NCBI RefSeq assembly: GCF_001050475.1
Contig: NZ_CP012034.1
Coordinates: forward strand, 248,001 to 312,000
DNA: 64,000 bases
Direction: 5' to 3'
Source: Companilactobacillus ginsenosidimutans
GTDB lineage: Bacteria; Bacillota; Bacilli; Lactobacillales; Lactobacillaceae
Of the stretch, positions 1 through 7,499 are shown in pieces. The notes beneath the pieces are model-generated. The model ran no database searches and was not told the DNA's origin. It saw nothing but the letters and a program-made list of their open reading frames with translations. How positions within the stretch are numbered: the first letter of the stretch is position 1; every line of letters starts with the position of its first letter. A program made the translations under genes and the position numbers.

Positions 1-13
1 GAATCCTCCTCGG

Positions 14-83
14 TGGGATGTATCCAGTGGTGTGGATATACTATACGCTAGCAAGTATGCAGGCTCGATTCCTGCCATCCCAA
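14..83 (+). tRNA. tRNA-like cloverleaf with abnormal anticodon arm
   Basis: A perfect 7-bp acceptor stem (14-20 with 76-82), a perfect 5-bp T-stem (59-63 with 71-75) with loop CTCGATT, and a 4-bp D-stem (23-26 with 33-36) are visible. The anticodon arm is odd. One fold gives a perfect 5-bp stem (38-42 with 54-58) with an 11-base loop and no variable region. The other gives a 7-base loop with T33 and anticodon ACG (Arg), but two mismatches in the stem and a 4-base variable loop. No CCA is encoded. It lies at the start of the phage late region. It could be a phage tRNA-Arg, a decayed tRNA or a tRNA mimic. Confidence 0.45.
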
Positions 84-89
84 TATTAA

Positions 90-146
90 CCGTGGTGGTG
101 GTAGCCACGGTATTAACTAAGTCACTCTTAACGGGGGTGGCTTTTT
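90..146 (+). terminator. Overlapping alternative hairpins ending in a terminator
   Basis: AGCCAC (103-108) pairs with GTGGCT (137-142), followed by a T run, which looks like an intrinsic terminator for the tRNA-like RNA. CCGTGG (90-95) can instead pair with CCACGG (105-110). The two folds share bases, so they exclude each other. Confidence 0.45.
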
Positions 147-177
147 ATTTACCCTATGATATTAATACCCAAATTAC

Positions 178-206
178 TTGATTAATTTATTGCTTTACTA
201 CATAAT
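178..206 (+). promoter_or_regulatory. Promoter of the antitoxin RNA
   Basis: TTGATT (178-183) and CATAAT (201-206) are separated by 17 bp, a good SigA-type promoter pointing right. It would start an RNA near 213 that runs into the terminator at 289-335 and covers the 3' end of the toxin gene on the other strand. Confidence 0.5.
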
Positions 207-212
207 AATGTT

Positions 213-336
213 GTAAATAAAAAGCCAACACCTAGTGGAATAGGTATTGGCTGGTAGCCCGTTAAAGACGGTGACTTAGGTATAACTAAAAATAACTGTT
301 TAACCTGTCAAAGTTAAGAGACGGTTATTTTTTTTG
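213..336 (+). ncRNA. Putative antisense antitoxin RNA (RatA-like)
   Basis: The expected transcript runs from the promoter at 178-206 to the terminator whose stem is AATAACTG (291-298) with CGGTTATT (322-329), followed by a T run. It is about 120 nt, contains no convincing reading frame, and is complementary to the last toxin codon, stop codon and 3' untranslated region. This 3'-overlapping convergent layout is that of Bacillus txpA/ratA. Transcription is inferred from the sequence only. Confidence 0.5.
216..252 (-). terminator. Terminator of the toxin mRNA
   Basis: A 12-bp stem pairs bases 223-234 with 241-252 (one G-T pair) and has its T run on the minus strand. It ends a leftward transcript from the toxin gene and lies fully inside the predicted antisense RNA. 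Confidence 0.6.
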
Positions 337-408
337 ATTAAATTTTAGTATGATAACTGTTAATGTTGAAAATGAAATCATCAACATTAAAGCTTGATAC
401 ACGCTCAT
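325..408 (-). CDS. Holin-like type I toxin peptide (27 aa)
   Basis: The 27-residue peptide starts MSVYQALMLMISF, continues with a hydrophobic stretch and ends in a polar basic tail (KFNQKK). This is the pattern of the putative holin-like toxin (Hol_Tox/TxpA-related) peptides common in Firmicute prophages; they are single-span membrane peptides whose excess damages the membrane. AGAAAGG lies just upstream of the ATG. The gene is too short for ordinary gene callers. Downstream is its own terminator, and the opposite strand carries a convergent RNA with a promoter and terminator, as expected for a type I antitoxin. The family call is from recall of the MxVYQALMLM start; toxicity is inferred. Confidence 0.72.
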   Translation of the reverse strand: MSVYQALMLMISFSTLTVIILKFNQKK

Positions 409-409
409 A

Positions 410-445
410 TTAACCTTTCTCAAGGTAACACTCACTATTAATCAT
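410..445 (-). CDS. Possible 11-aa leader peptide of the toxin mRNA
   Basis: ATG at 445-443 follows a good ribosome site (AGGTGATG), and the 11-codon frame stops one base before the toxin ATG. Its last codons contain the toxin's ribosome binding site, so ribosomes on the leader would sit on that site. Translational coupling or control is possible but unproven; it may be chance. Confidence 0.3.
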   Translation of the reverse strand: MINSECYLEKG

Positions 446-502
446 AGGCATCACCTCATTTTTATATGAAGATTAGCCACCATCTTAACTTGCTACAGCG
501 AA

Positions 503-511
503 ATTATATCA
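503..511 (-). promoter_or_regulatory. Extended -10 promoter for the toxin mRNA
   Basis: On the minus strand the sequence reads TGATATAAT, a perfect extended -10 (TGnTATAAT). No good -35 is seen. It lies about 95 bases upstream of the toxin ATG, which leaves a long 5' leader typical of type I toxins. Confidence 0.5.
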
Positions 512-514
512 TAG

Positions 515-542
515 AGCATTACTTTAACCGGTAGTGCTTTTT
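515..542 (+). terminator. Intrinsic terminator
   Basis: AGCATTAC (515-522) pairs with GTAGTGCT (531-538), with G-T pairs allowed, and is followed by TTTTT. It separates the toxin-antitoxin locus from the late genes. Confidence 0.5.
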
Positions 543-547
543 ATTTT

Positions 548-576
548 GCATCGCTAATTATAGCGGTGCTTTTTTA
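548..576 (+). terminator. Second intrinsic terminator in tandem
   Basis: GCATCGCTA (548-556) pairs with TAGCGGTGC (561-569), followed by a T run, just before the ribosome site of the next gene. Two terminators in a row suggest that the late genes to the right depend on antitermination or an upstream phage promoter. Confidence 0.5.
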
Positions 577-590
577 TTGGAGGAAACAGT

Positions 591-785
591 ATGGATAGTA
601 AAAAATTTTTTATAATGGCAGTAATATGCTCGGCTCTTTCTTTGTTAATGATTCTTATGTTTTATCTAACTACAGATAGCATAATTGGGAAGATCTTATT
701 TATTTTGATTGCTGTTGTTTCATCAATCTTTTATACATATCAGGGAATCACATATTATAAACAATTTGTAAAGGACAGAAAATAA
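591..785 (+). CDS. Small phage membrane protein, function unknown
   Basis: The 64-residue protein has two hydrophobic spans (about residues 6-27 and 32-50) and a basic C-terminus. The start has a strong GGAGGA ribosome site 8 bases upstream. It ends 1 base before the next gene, so both are one unit at the start of the late region. I do not recognise a family; small two-span proteins are common at this place in lactobacillus phages. Confidence 0.7.
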   Translation: MDSKKFFIMAVICSALSLLMILMFYLTTDSIIGKILFILIAVVSSIFYTYQGITYYKQFVKDRK

Positions 786-786
786 T

Positions 787-969
787 ATGAATAATAACAA
801 TACATCGCACATAGGTTTTTTAGAACTACTCACTCTCATCTTTGTGGTTGCTAAGCTGCTATCATTCATCACGTGGTCATGGTGGTTAGTCTTCTTACCA
901 ATCATACTTAAAGTAGTGTTAAGTCTTATTGTTGGTGTCATCAATGGTATTGCCAATGTTGATGAGTAG
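787..969 (+). CDS. Phage membrane protein, Fragile-X-F-like
   Basis: The 60-residue protein has the pattern GFLELLTLIFVVAKL, then WSWWLVFLPI, then a second hydrophobic span. This matches small phage proteins usually annotated as transmembrane Fragile-X-F protein (name by recall; no link to the human protein is implied). Function unknown. The downstream HNH gene starts inside its last codons. Confidence 0.65.
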   Translation: MNNNNTSHIGFLELLTLIFVVAKLLSFITWSWWLVFLPIILKVVLSLIVGVINGIANVDE

Positions 970-1465
970 ATGTAAACATCTTGGTTGCCATACATTAGTA
1001 CCACGTGAACAAGTATTCTGTGATGCCCATAAGAGCGATATACAACTCTATGAGCAACGTAAGGAAGAACAACGTAAACATATCAAGAGACATACCAAGT
1101 CTTATAACAAGCAAGTACGTAGTCAATCAGAAGAACGAAGACAACGTGAGTCGTTCTATCATTCAAAGCAATGGAAGAAGATACGTGAGTATGTATTAAC
1201 GAGGGACAATTACTTATGCCAGTATTGCCTAAGGTTCGGCATCATTAGACCAAGCAAGACGGTAGATCACATTGTTCCTGGTCAAGTTGCTCCAGATTTG
1301 ATAACGGATGTGGATAATCTGTCAACGATTTGTTATTCATGCCATAGACGAAAGACGGAATGGGAACAAGGATTTTATAAGACTGGTTATAGAAATGATA
1401 AGCAAAAAGTTAAAAAAGATATTTTATTGAAAAATATTTCTGACTTACCCAATTTTTCAAAATAG
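962..1465 (+). CDS. HNH endonuclease of the packaging module
   Basis: The protein begins MSRCKHLGC with an N-terminal Cys/His cluster, has a basic coiled middle (about residues 25-65) and an HNH fold toward the C-terminus: CQYC, then VDHIVP (metal-binding His), then ICYSCHRRKT. Such HNH proteins sit next to terS/terL in cos-type phages and help the terminase cut cos (shown for HK97 gp74-type proteins). The frame stays open upstream (ATG at 956 and 944, TTG at 929), but 962 gives the usual short lead before the first CxxxxC and overlaps the previous stop. No strong ribosome site, so translational coupling is likely. Confidence 0.85.
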   Translation: MSRCKHLGCHTLVPREQVFCDAHKSDIQLYEQRKEEQRKHIKRHTKSYNKQVRSQSEERRQRESFYHSKQWKKIREYVLTRDNYLCQYCLRFGIIRPSKTVDHIVPGQVAPDLITDVDNLSTICYSCHRRKTEWEQGFYKTGYRNDKQKVKKDILLKNISDLPNFSK

Positions 1466-1562
1466 CCCCCGGCCTACTGTCGCAAGGGAGACAGCTCGCA
1501 CAGTGGGCATGAGCTAAAAAAATAACCCCAAAATCAAAAGTTTTTACCTAGGAGGTGATGAT
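1466..1562 (+). other. GC-rich gap between HNH and terS, cos candidate
   Basis: This 97-bp gap has a GC-rich core (about 1466-1512) in an otherwise AT-rich late region, with short inverted arms such as CTGTC/GACAG and CCTACTG/CACAGTGGG. In HNH-terminase phages the cohesive-end site usually lies here. The exact nick positions cannot be read from one linear copy. Confidence 0.35.
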
Positions 1563-2045
1563 ATGAAGCAACCAAATGCAGGGCGGAAGCGCAATTTAGC
1601 AGTAGTAGATCCAAAGCATCCAGAGCAGAACAAGAATAAAGAGGCCCTAATAGAGGCAAATAAGAAATTAAATGAGCTTGATGAAAAACCACCTGCACAC
1701 TTGCCGAAATATGCAAAACAATTATGGAAAGAGTTGGCTCCTGAATTAAATAAGGTAGGTATGGTTACATCCTTAGACAGTACTAACTTTGAATTGTTTT
1801 GTATGCAATATCAAGAACATCGTGATGCAGTTAATGCTATAAAGAAATATGGAAGTGTATATGAGGATTCAAATGGGAATTTGAAAAAGAATCCAGCCGT
1901 TAACGTTGCTGATACAGCTACAAAAAATTTAAGATCACTAGGCATGATTTTAGGTATCGATTATAATTCACGTTCACAGAACGCTAATACGGAATCGGAT
2001 AACAATATAGATATTAATGAAGCGATGAAGGCGTTTGGTGGTTAA
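1563..2045 (+). CDS. terS: Terminase small subunit, P27 family
   Basis: This is the DNA-recognition subunit of the packaging motor. The N-terminus is basic (GRKRNLAV), then a helical core with PPAHLPKYAKQLWKELAPEL and LDSTNFELFCMQYQ, and a C-terminus with NPAVNVADTATKNLRSLGMILGI, a pattern typical of phage terminase small subunit P27 family proteins. Its 160 residues are normal. A very strong AGGAGGTGAT ribosome site precedes the ATG. It overlaps or abuts terL and follows the HNH gene, the standard cos-phage order. Confidence 0.9.
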   Translation: MKQPNAGRKRNLAVVDPKHPEQNKNKEALIEANKKLNELDEKPPAHLPKYAKQLWKELAPELNKVGMVTSLDSTNFELFCMQYQEHRDAVNAIKKYGSVYEDSNGNLKKNPAVNVADTATKNLRSLGMILGIDYNSRSQNANTESDNNIDINEAMKAFGG

Positions 2046-2049
2046 TGTT

Positions 2050-3918
2050 ATGGACTTAACAAAATTAAGACAGAGCGACAAAGAAAAACAATTATTGAAG
2101 CAGTACTCCAATGATGACTTCACAGATATACAGAAGAAATATCAAGATGAAGGAACAAAATACTGTTTCGAAGTTTTAAACGGTAAGAGGACTACTGGTT
2201 ATAATATTAAATTAGCTTGTTACAGACATTTAAGGGATCTCAAACGTGTTGAAAATAATACGTCTGATTTCCCTTTTTATTATGATTTGACAAAGTGTAA
2301 GCAGGTAATGAACTTTGCAAAAATTTGTCCCAATGTCGATACAGGTAAGCCTGTCGCATTAATGGCTTGGCAGAATTTTATCTTATGTCAAATATTTGGT
2401 TGGAGAGATAGTAATAAGAACAAGCGATACAGTTCAGTCATAGTGTCTGTTGCTAGAGCACAAGGAAAAACCTATCTTTGTGCGATAATTGCTTGTTATG
2501 CATATTTAATCGAGGCCAGCGGAAAGAATAACCAAGACCTAATGGTTACAAGTAACATTACCGAGCAAGCCAAAAAAATCTACGGTTATATTTCAACCAT
2601 GATGAATCAATTGACCACTACTAATCCAGTATTTAAAGAATATAAGAAGAAAACTGACATGGACGTACAGTTTAATCGGGTTATTCAAAGAAATACGAAT
2701 AATCGATTATTACAATTGTCTGCTGAGTCAGGCAAGTTTGATAGTTATCACTTCTTATCAGCTATATTCGATGAGGCTGGCGAAACTAATCATAGCGTGG
2801 TAACCGACAAAATTACTTCTGGTCAAATTAACACACCTAATTCTCAATTTATTCAAATTTCTACTGCTTACCCCGACTCGACTGTTCCCTTCAAACAAGA
2901 AGAAGACGTTGTTATTCGTGCTATGGAACAAGATGATAAGCGAGAAGGCGACCATCAATTGGCCCTTATTTGGTCTCAGGATAGTGAAGATGAAATCAAT
3001 AAACCTGAAACCTGGGTAAAGAGTAATCCATTGCTGGATTTACCAGATAAACATGATGGGCTTATTTCTGGTTTGCAGCGAGAATTAGACATTAAACGTA
3101 TCAACTCACAAGAATTTAGTTTTGCAAACAAAAATTTAAATATTTGGCTGGATCATAAGGTTAATTCATACATTGATAATGAAGATTGGGATTCAACTAT
3201 TATTGATGATTTTGATATTAATGGTAGAGATGTATATATTGGATTTGATGCCAGTTTAACTTCAGATAACACAGCTCTTGCCTTTATATATCCATATCGG
3301 TCGAATGGACAAAACCTATTTCACATTGAACAACATTCCTTTGTTCCTTGGAAATTACTTGGTTCCATTGAGGCTAAAGAAAAATCTGATGGCATTGAAT
3401 ATCGAAAGTTTGCAGATTTAGGGTTCGCTACAATCACTAATAATGAGCGTGGACTAATTAATCTTGATCAAGTATACAATTGGTTACTTAATTACGTTCA
3501 AGAGAGGGATTTAAATGTTAAGTTCTTTGGTTATGATGCATTGAGAACTAATAATTTTATTCAAACACTAAATGATGAGACTGATTGGCCGATTGAACCT
3601 TTGAGACAAACTAGTTATAACCTTTCTGAATCTATCAAATATATTCAAGATAGTTTTTTCCACAGAAATGTGACACATTTAGATGATGAGATCATGAAAA
3701 AGGCCCTTCTGAATGCGGAAGTTGGTGAAAATAAGGCTGGTATGGAGATTGGTAAATCAAAACAATCAATGAAAATTGATGTGGTTGATGCTTTGATCGA
3801 CGCAATGTATCAGGCAATGTATTACTTTAATGATATGCGTGACCGTGATGATCCACTTAGCAAATATAGTGACCAAGCAATCCAGGATTATTTGGAATCG
3901 GATGATTTTGGTTTTTAG
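2050..3918 (+). CDS. terL: Terminase large subunit
   Basis: ATPase-nuclease of the DNA packaging motor. Walker A is seen as ARAQGKTYL near residue 135, Walker B as SAIFDEAGE near residue 237, and the RNase H-like nuclease domain begins with YIGFDASL near residue 396, with the later acidic pair in KIDVVDALIDA. The length of 622 residues is usual for the P27-partner/HK97-type family. The frame is open from 2035, but ATG at 2050 with GGTGG upstream is the better start and directly follows terS. Confidence 0.95.
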   Translation: MDLTKLRQSDKEKQLLKQYSNDDFTDIQKKYQDEGTKYCFEVLNGKRTTGYNIKLACYRHLRDLKRVENNTSDFPFYYDLTKCKQVMNFAKICPNVDTGKPVALMAWQNFILCQIFGWRDSNKNKRYSSVIVSVARAQGKTYLCAIIACYAYLIEASGKNNQDLMVTSNITEQAKKIYGYISTMMNQLTTTNPVFKEYKKKTDMDVQFNRVIQRNTNNRLLQLSAESGKFDSYHFLSAIFDEAGETNHSVVTDKITSGQINTPNSQFIQISTAYPDSTVPFKQEEDVVIRAMEQDDKREGDHQLALIWSQDSEDEINKPETWVKSNPLLDLPDKHDGLISGLQRELDIKRINSQEFSFANKNLNIWLDHKVNSYIDNEDWDSTIIDDFDINGRDVYIGFDASLTSDNTALAFIYPYRSNGQNLFHIEQHSFVPWKLLGSIEAKEKSDGIEYRKFADLGFATITNNERGLINLDQVYNWLLNYVQERDLNVKFFGYDALRTNNFIQTLNDETDWPIEPLRQTSYNLSESIKYIQDSFFHRNVTHLDDEIMKKALLNAEVGENKAGMEIGKSKQSMKIDVVDALIDAMYQAMYYFNDMRDRDDPLSKYSDQAIQDYLESDDFGF

Positions 3919-3927
3919 GAGAACAAC

Positions 3928-4110
3928 ATGAAGAAAATATTAAATAATTTGAAGCATTGGTTTCTATCAAACATAGACACCGTGCTTTTTTTATTGGCTT
4001 TAGTGATTATCGATGTAAATTCTTATCATTTTGGAAGTCTAATTGGTAATTATGTTGTGGCTGGTAGCTTGTTCGTAGTCACTTACATATTAAATAAACC
4101 CCAAAAATGA
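3928..4110 (+). CDS. Small phage membrane protein, DUF1056-like
   Basis: The 60-residue protein has two hydrophobic spans (about 17-30 and 36-54) and a basic start. A small DUF1056 membrane protein between terL and portal is a standard member of lactobacillus siphovirus genomes, so the call rests on position and shape. AGGAGA precedes the ATG. Function unknown. Confidence 0.65.
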   Translation: MKKILNNLKHWFLSNIDTVLFLLALVIIDVNSYHFGSLIGNYVVAGSLFVVTYILNKPQK

Positions 4111-4140
4111 TTTTAATAACGGTAGAAAGGAAGTGAGCAC

Positions 4141-5340
4141 ATGTTATTCAGATCATTAAGACCCACAAGTAAGCCTTACCAGATGTTGGGGAGTGGAGAT
4201 TATGAATTAGGTTATTCATTGAGAAATGGTCAGCTAGTATTTAACTCTGGTTATGTGTCAGCTACTAAAGCATTGAAATACTCAGATGTATTTGCGGTTG
4301 TAAATAAGCTTTCTGAAGATATGGCGAGTGTACATTTTCAAACGGATAATAGCTTTACTAAAAAAGTATTAACTAATCCCAGTCATTTAACTAATAGCTT
4401 TGCTTTTTGGCGATCAATGTATGCACAAATGCTTCTAACAGGAAATTCTTATGCCTACATTTGGGGTGATAAATCTAACAGAAGTGACCATCTAGAGTAT
4501 CTGAAACCATCTCAAGTTAATATTTACAAGTCGGGTGATGGTGAGAACTTAACTTATGATTTAACATTTCCTGATACTCAAGAACCAGATATGAATAATG
4601 TTCCCAGTTCACAGATCATTCATTTGAAGACCATGAGTATTGACGGGGGATTAGTTGGAATCTCCCCCTTGAGTGCTTTATCTAAGGAACTTCAATTACA
4701 AGATGCTAATAAGGGACTAGCTTTAGACGCGATGAAAAATGGTCTTAATATATCGGGTATTTTGAAACTAAACCGTGGAGATTTAAGCAACCCTAAAATT
4801 AGAAATAGTGTAAGGAATAAATTTGAAGAGACATCTAAAAACGGACATACAATCGTTTTAGATGCTTTGGAAGATTACCAATCTTTAGAAATTAATAAGG
4901 ATATATCTAAGCTTCTTTCTTCTACAGATTGGACTGGTGATCAGATTGCCAAAGTATATGGAGTTCCCCAAGATTATTTAGGTACAGAAAGTGAACATTC
5001 AAATATTGAACAAGTTGCTATTCAGTACTCACAAACTATCGGTAGGTATATAAGGGGTGTTCAATCTGAGCTCAGTTTAAAACTTAACGGAAATATTGAT
5101 TACGATATTAACCAAGTATCTGACATTGATGGCCAACAAGTGGAAAATAGAGTATCCAATCTTGTAAAGAACGGTGTTATAAGTTCGGAACTCGCTCAAA
5201 ATATTTTACTTAAGAGCAATTCAGATTTATTGACGGTAGAGGCAATGAATGAAACTGATAATCCTTTACCACCCGTTGTGACAAAGACAACGGTAACTGA
5301 GAAGGGTGGTGATGATAGTGAACAAAATCAAGGAAATTAG
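4141..5340 (+). CDS. Portal protein, HK97 family
   Basis: The portal forms the dodecameric ring at one capsid vertex through which DNA enters. The 399-residue protein has the family pattern: VFAVVNKLSEDMA near the start, LLTGNSYAYI, then HLKTMSIDGGLVGISPLSAL and QIAKVYGVPQDYLG in the second half, with an acidic tail. AAAGGAAGTG precedes the ATG. It overlaps the protease gene. Confidence 0.95.
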   Translation: MLFRSLRPTSKPYQMLGSGDYELGYSLRNGQLVFNSGYVSATKALKYSDVFAVVNKLSEDMASVHFQTDNSFTKKVLTNPSHLTNSFAFWRSMYAQMLLTGNSYAYIWGDKSNRSDHLEYLKPSQVNIYKSGDGENLTYDLTFPDTQEPDMNNVPSSQIIHLKTMSIDGGLVGISPLSALSKELQLQDANKGLALDAMKNGLNISGILKLNRGDLSNPKIRNSVRNKFEETSKNGHTIVLDALEDYQSLEINKDISKLLSSTDWTGDQIAKVYGVPQDYLGTESEHSNIEQVAIQYSQTIGRYIRGVQSELSLKLNGNIDYDINQVSDIDGQQVENRVSNLVKNGVISSELAQNILLKSNSDLLTVEAMNETDNPLPPVVTKTTVTEKGGDDSEQNQGN

Positions 5341-5905
5341 AGTAGCCAATAATAGTGATTTTAAGCTTGAAAAGCGTGCCGAGAGTAATGGTAATAATTT
5401 ATCAGGTTATGCAATTATATTTGACCAACCAAGTGAAGACTTAGGCGGATTTATTGAATATGTTGATAGGTCAGCATTAGATGGTGTTGATTTAAGTAAG
5501 GTTCAATTACTTTATAACCACAATTGGGACAACATTTTAGCAAGAACAGATAGCAGCACTTTATCACTTCAAGTAGATGATAGAGGGCTGTTTTTTAATG
5601 CCCAAATTCCTGATACGACGCTTGGTAATGATGTTTCAGAAAATGTTAGAAACGGTAATTTAAAAGGTTGCTCATTTGGATTCACCATTAGAAATGACAG
5701 CTGGCAAAATACTACTTCTGACACCGCTATTAGACACATTACTGAGATTGATGATCTATTTGAATTGTCTATTACACCAATGCCTGCCTATCAAGAAACT
5801 ACTGTATCAAAACGTTCTTTAGATAAATTTAAGCAACAAGAAATTAAATCATTGGGTTCTGAATTAGAACTCATCAAATTAAGGAGTAAATTATATGGAT
5901 ATTAA
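5312..5905 (+). CDS. Prohead maturation protease, HK97 (S78) family
   Basis: This serine protease processes the capsid scaffold segment during prohead maturation. The core motifs are seen: LLYNHNWDNILAR (catalytic His), KGCSFGF (catalytic Ser) and LFELSITPMPAYQET. It overlaps the portal end by about 29 bases. ATG at 5312 is taken, with AAGGGTGG upstream; GTG at 5318 (MNKIKEI) is an equally possible start. The 11-base overlap with the capsid gene suggests coupling. Confidence 0.92.
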   Translation: MIVNKIKEIRVANNSDFKLEKRAESNGNNLSGYAIIFDQPSEDLGGFIEYVDRSALDGVDLSKVQLLYNHNWDNILARTDSSTLSLQVDDRGLFFNAQIPDTTLGNDVSENVRNGNLKGCSFGFTIRNDSWQNTTSDTAIRHITEIDDLFELSITPMPAYQETTVSKRSLDKFKQQEIKSLGSELELIKLRSKLYGY

Positions 5906-7088
5906 AGAAATTCAAACAAAAATTGATGAAGCAGAAAAATTCATCAGAAGCGATGCACCACAAGAAGAAAAAGATAAAAAAATGGAAGAGATCAGAAGCC
6001 TTACTAAAGATTTTGAAAATTCCAAAGAAATCGAACGTGCTAAGAACATGATTACTAAGAATAACGATGATGATAAGAAAGATTCAGAGGATGAAGATAA
6101 ATCATCTGATGAAGGTGATAAAAAGAAAGAGGATAAAAGATCAATGCCAGAAAAGACATTTCAAAATAAAGAAGTAAGAAACAAGATCACTGTTAAGCCA
6201 CAAGAAGAAGTACGTTCAGCACTAAACGCCTATGTTCATTCACGTGGTGAAAAACGTGATGGTGTTAAAGAAGTTGGTAATGAAGTTATCGTTCCCAAGG
6301 ATATTGTTTATGACCCCAAACAACCAGTTCAAACACAATATGATTTGAGACAATTTGTACAAAATACCTCAGTAACAACTGCTTCTGGAACATATCCAGT
6401 ACAGGATAAAGTTGATGCCGTATTCCATACTGTTGAAGAATTGGAACAAAATCCAACACTAGCCAATCCAACTTTCAAGTCAATCGATTATAAGGTAGCT
6501 ACATATCGTGGACAATTGCCAATCTCTCAAGAAATGATTGATGATACAGACTTTGATGTTGCTGGTCTTATTGGTCAATATATCCAAAAACAAATCTTGA
6601 ATACTACTAATCAAGCAATTGCTGAAAAGATGAAGACAGCTACACCTGTTTCACTTTCATCAAAAGATGACATTACAGACTCAATTAAAGAAATTCTCAA
6701 TGTAAAGCTCGACCCAGCTTATATGCCTAAGATTGTCGCTACTTCAAGCTTTATTCAAGCCGTTGATACATTAAAAGACAAGCAAGGTCATTACTTACTA
6801 CAAGATAATATTGCTCAAGGAACAGGCAAAATGTTATTAGGATTAGACCTAGTTCGTATTCCTGATACATTGCTTGGAAAATCTGGTGATGCCATTGCTT
6901 GGATTGGTGACCCACGTGCTATTACATTCTTTGACAGAAATCAAAATACTATTCGTTGGCAAGATAATCCAACATACGGCCAAATTCTTGCCGGTAATAT
7001 TCGTTTTGATACGGAAGTTACTGATTCAGAAGGTGCTTTCTTATTAACTTTGGCTGGAACAACAACTCCAACACCCAGTAAAGCCTAG
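5895..7088 (+). CDS. Major capsid protein, HK97 fold
   Basis: The 397-residue protein has a highly charged, helical N-terminal region (about residues 1-110: many K/D/E with DDDKKDSEDEDK), which is the scaffold-like delta domain removed by the protease. After it comes the shell part, beginning near EVGNEVIVPKDIVYDP and including LPISQEMIDDTDFDV and FLLTLAGT. AAGGAG precedes the ATG. The end is unusual: after TTPTPSKA a second frame stays open for 17 more sense codons (see separate entry). Confidence 0.95.
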   Translation: MDIKEIQTKIDEAEKFIRSDAPQEEKDKKMEEIRSLTKDFENSKEIERAKNMITKNNDDDKKDSEDEDKSSDEGDKKKEDKRSMPEKTFQNKEVRNKITVKPQEEVRSALNAYVHSRGEKRDGVKEVGNEVIVPKDIVYDPKQPVQTQYDLRQFVQNTSVTTASGTYPVQDKVDAVFHTVEELEQNPTLANPTFKSIDYKVATYRGQLPISQEMIDDTDFDVAGLIGQYIQKQILNTTNQAIAEKMKTATPVSLSSKDDITDSIKEILNVKLDPAYMPKIVATSSFIQAVDTLKDKQGHYLLQDNIAQGTGKMLLGLDLVRIPDTLLGKSGDAIAWIGDPRAITFFDRNQNTIRWQDNPTYGQILAGNIRFDTEVTDSEGAFLLTLAGTTTPTPSKA

Positions 7089-7140
7089 TGAGATTTCTTT
7101 AACATCAAATGATAAAGAAACAACTATTAAGGCTGAATAG
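7084..7140 (+). other. Out-of-frame tail after the capsid gene
   Basis: In the +1 frame relative to the capsid gene the sequence reads PSEISLTSNDKETTIKAE and then stops. It has coding-like composition (an Ig-like beta-strand pattern ISLTSND...TTIKA) and ends right before the next ribosome site. It may be added to part of the capsid protein by +1 frameshifting, as in Listeria phage PSA, or be the relic of a longer C-terminus. Confidence 0.4.
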
Positions 7141-7151
7141 GAGGTCACTTC

Positions 7152-7499
7152 ATGAATGACGATAAGTTATTACAAACGCTTAAGCTCAGTTTACGTGTTG
7201 ATGGAGACGAAGATGACGAAATTTTAAAGAGAAATATTTCCGCTGCCAAATCTTATGTGATTGGTGCTATTGGTTATGATGATGGCATTATGACAGGATT
7301 TTATGAGCTTGCCGACATTAAAGATCAATTTGAAATGGTAGTTATTGCAATTGCAAGCTCTTATTATACTTATCGTTCGGCAATTGTAGGAAACGCAGTC
7401 AGTGAAGTCGACTTGGTCAGCTATTCGATCATTGGACAACTTAGAGGCAAGTATATTGATTTAGAGCAACGAGGTGGCGTAAATGGTTCAAAGAATTAA
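7152..7499 (+). CDS. Head-tail connector, gp6-like
   Basis: The 115-residue, mostly helical protein (LLQTLKLSLRVDGDEDDEIL, AAKSYVIGAIGY) is the phage head-tail connector of the gp6-like (DNA packaging) family that sits below the portal. It lies directly after the capsid gene and has a strong AGGAGGT site. The overlap with the next gene is 17 bases. Confidence 0.8.
   Translation: MNDDKLLQTLKLSLRVDGDEDDEILKRNISAAKSYVIGAIGYDDGIMTGFYELADIKDQFEMVVIAIASSYYTYRSAIVGNAVSEVDLVSYSIIGQLRGKYIDLEQRGGVNGSKN

Noticed and set aside
723..1004. Minus-strand 93-codon frame over the small membrane protein genes
   Set aside because: It lies opposite two genes with good ribosome sites and is their shadow.
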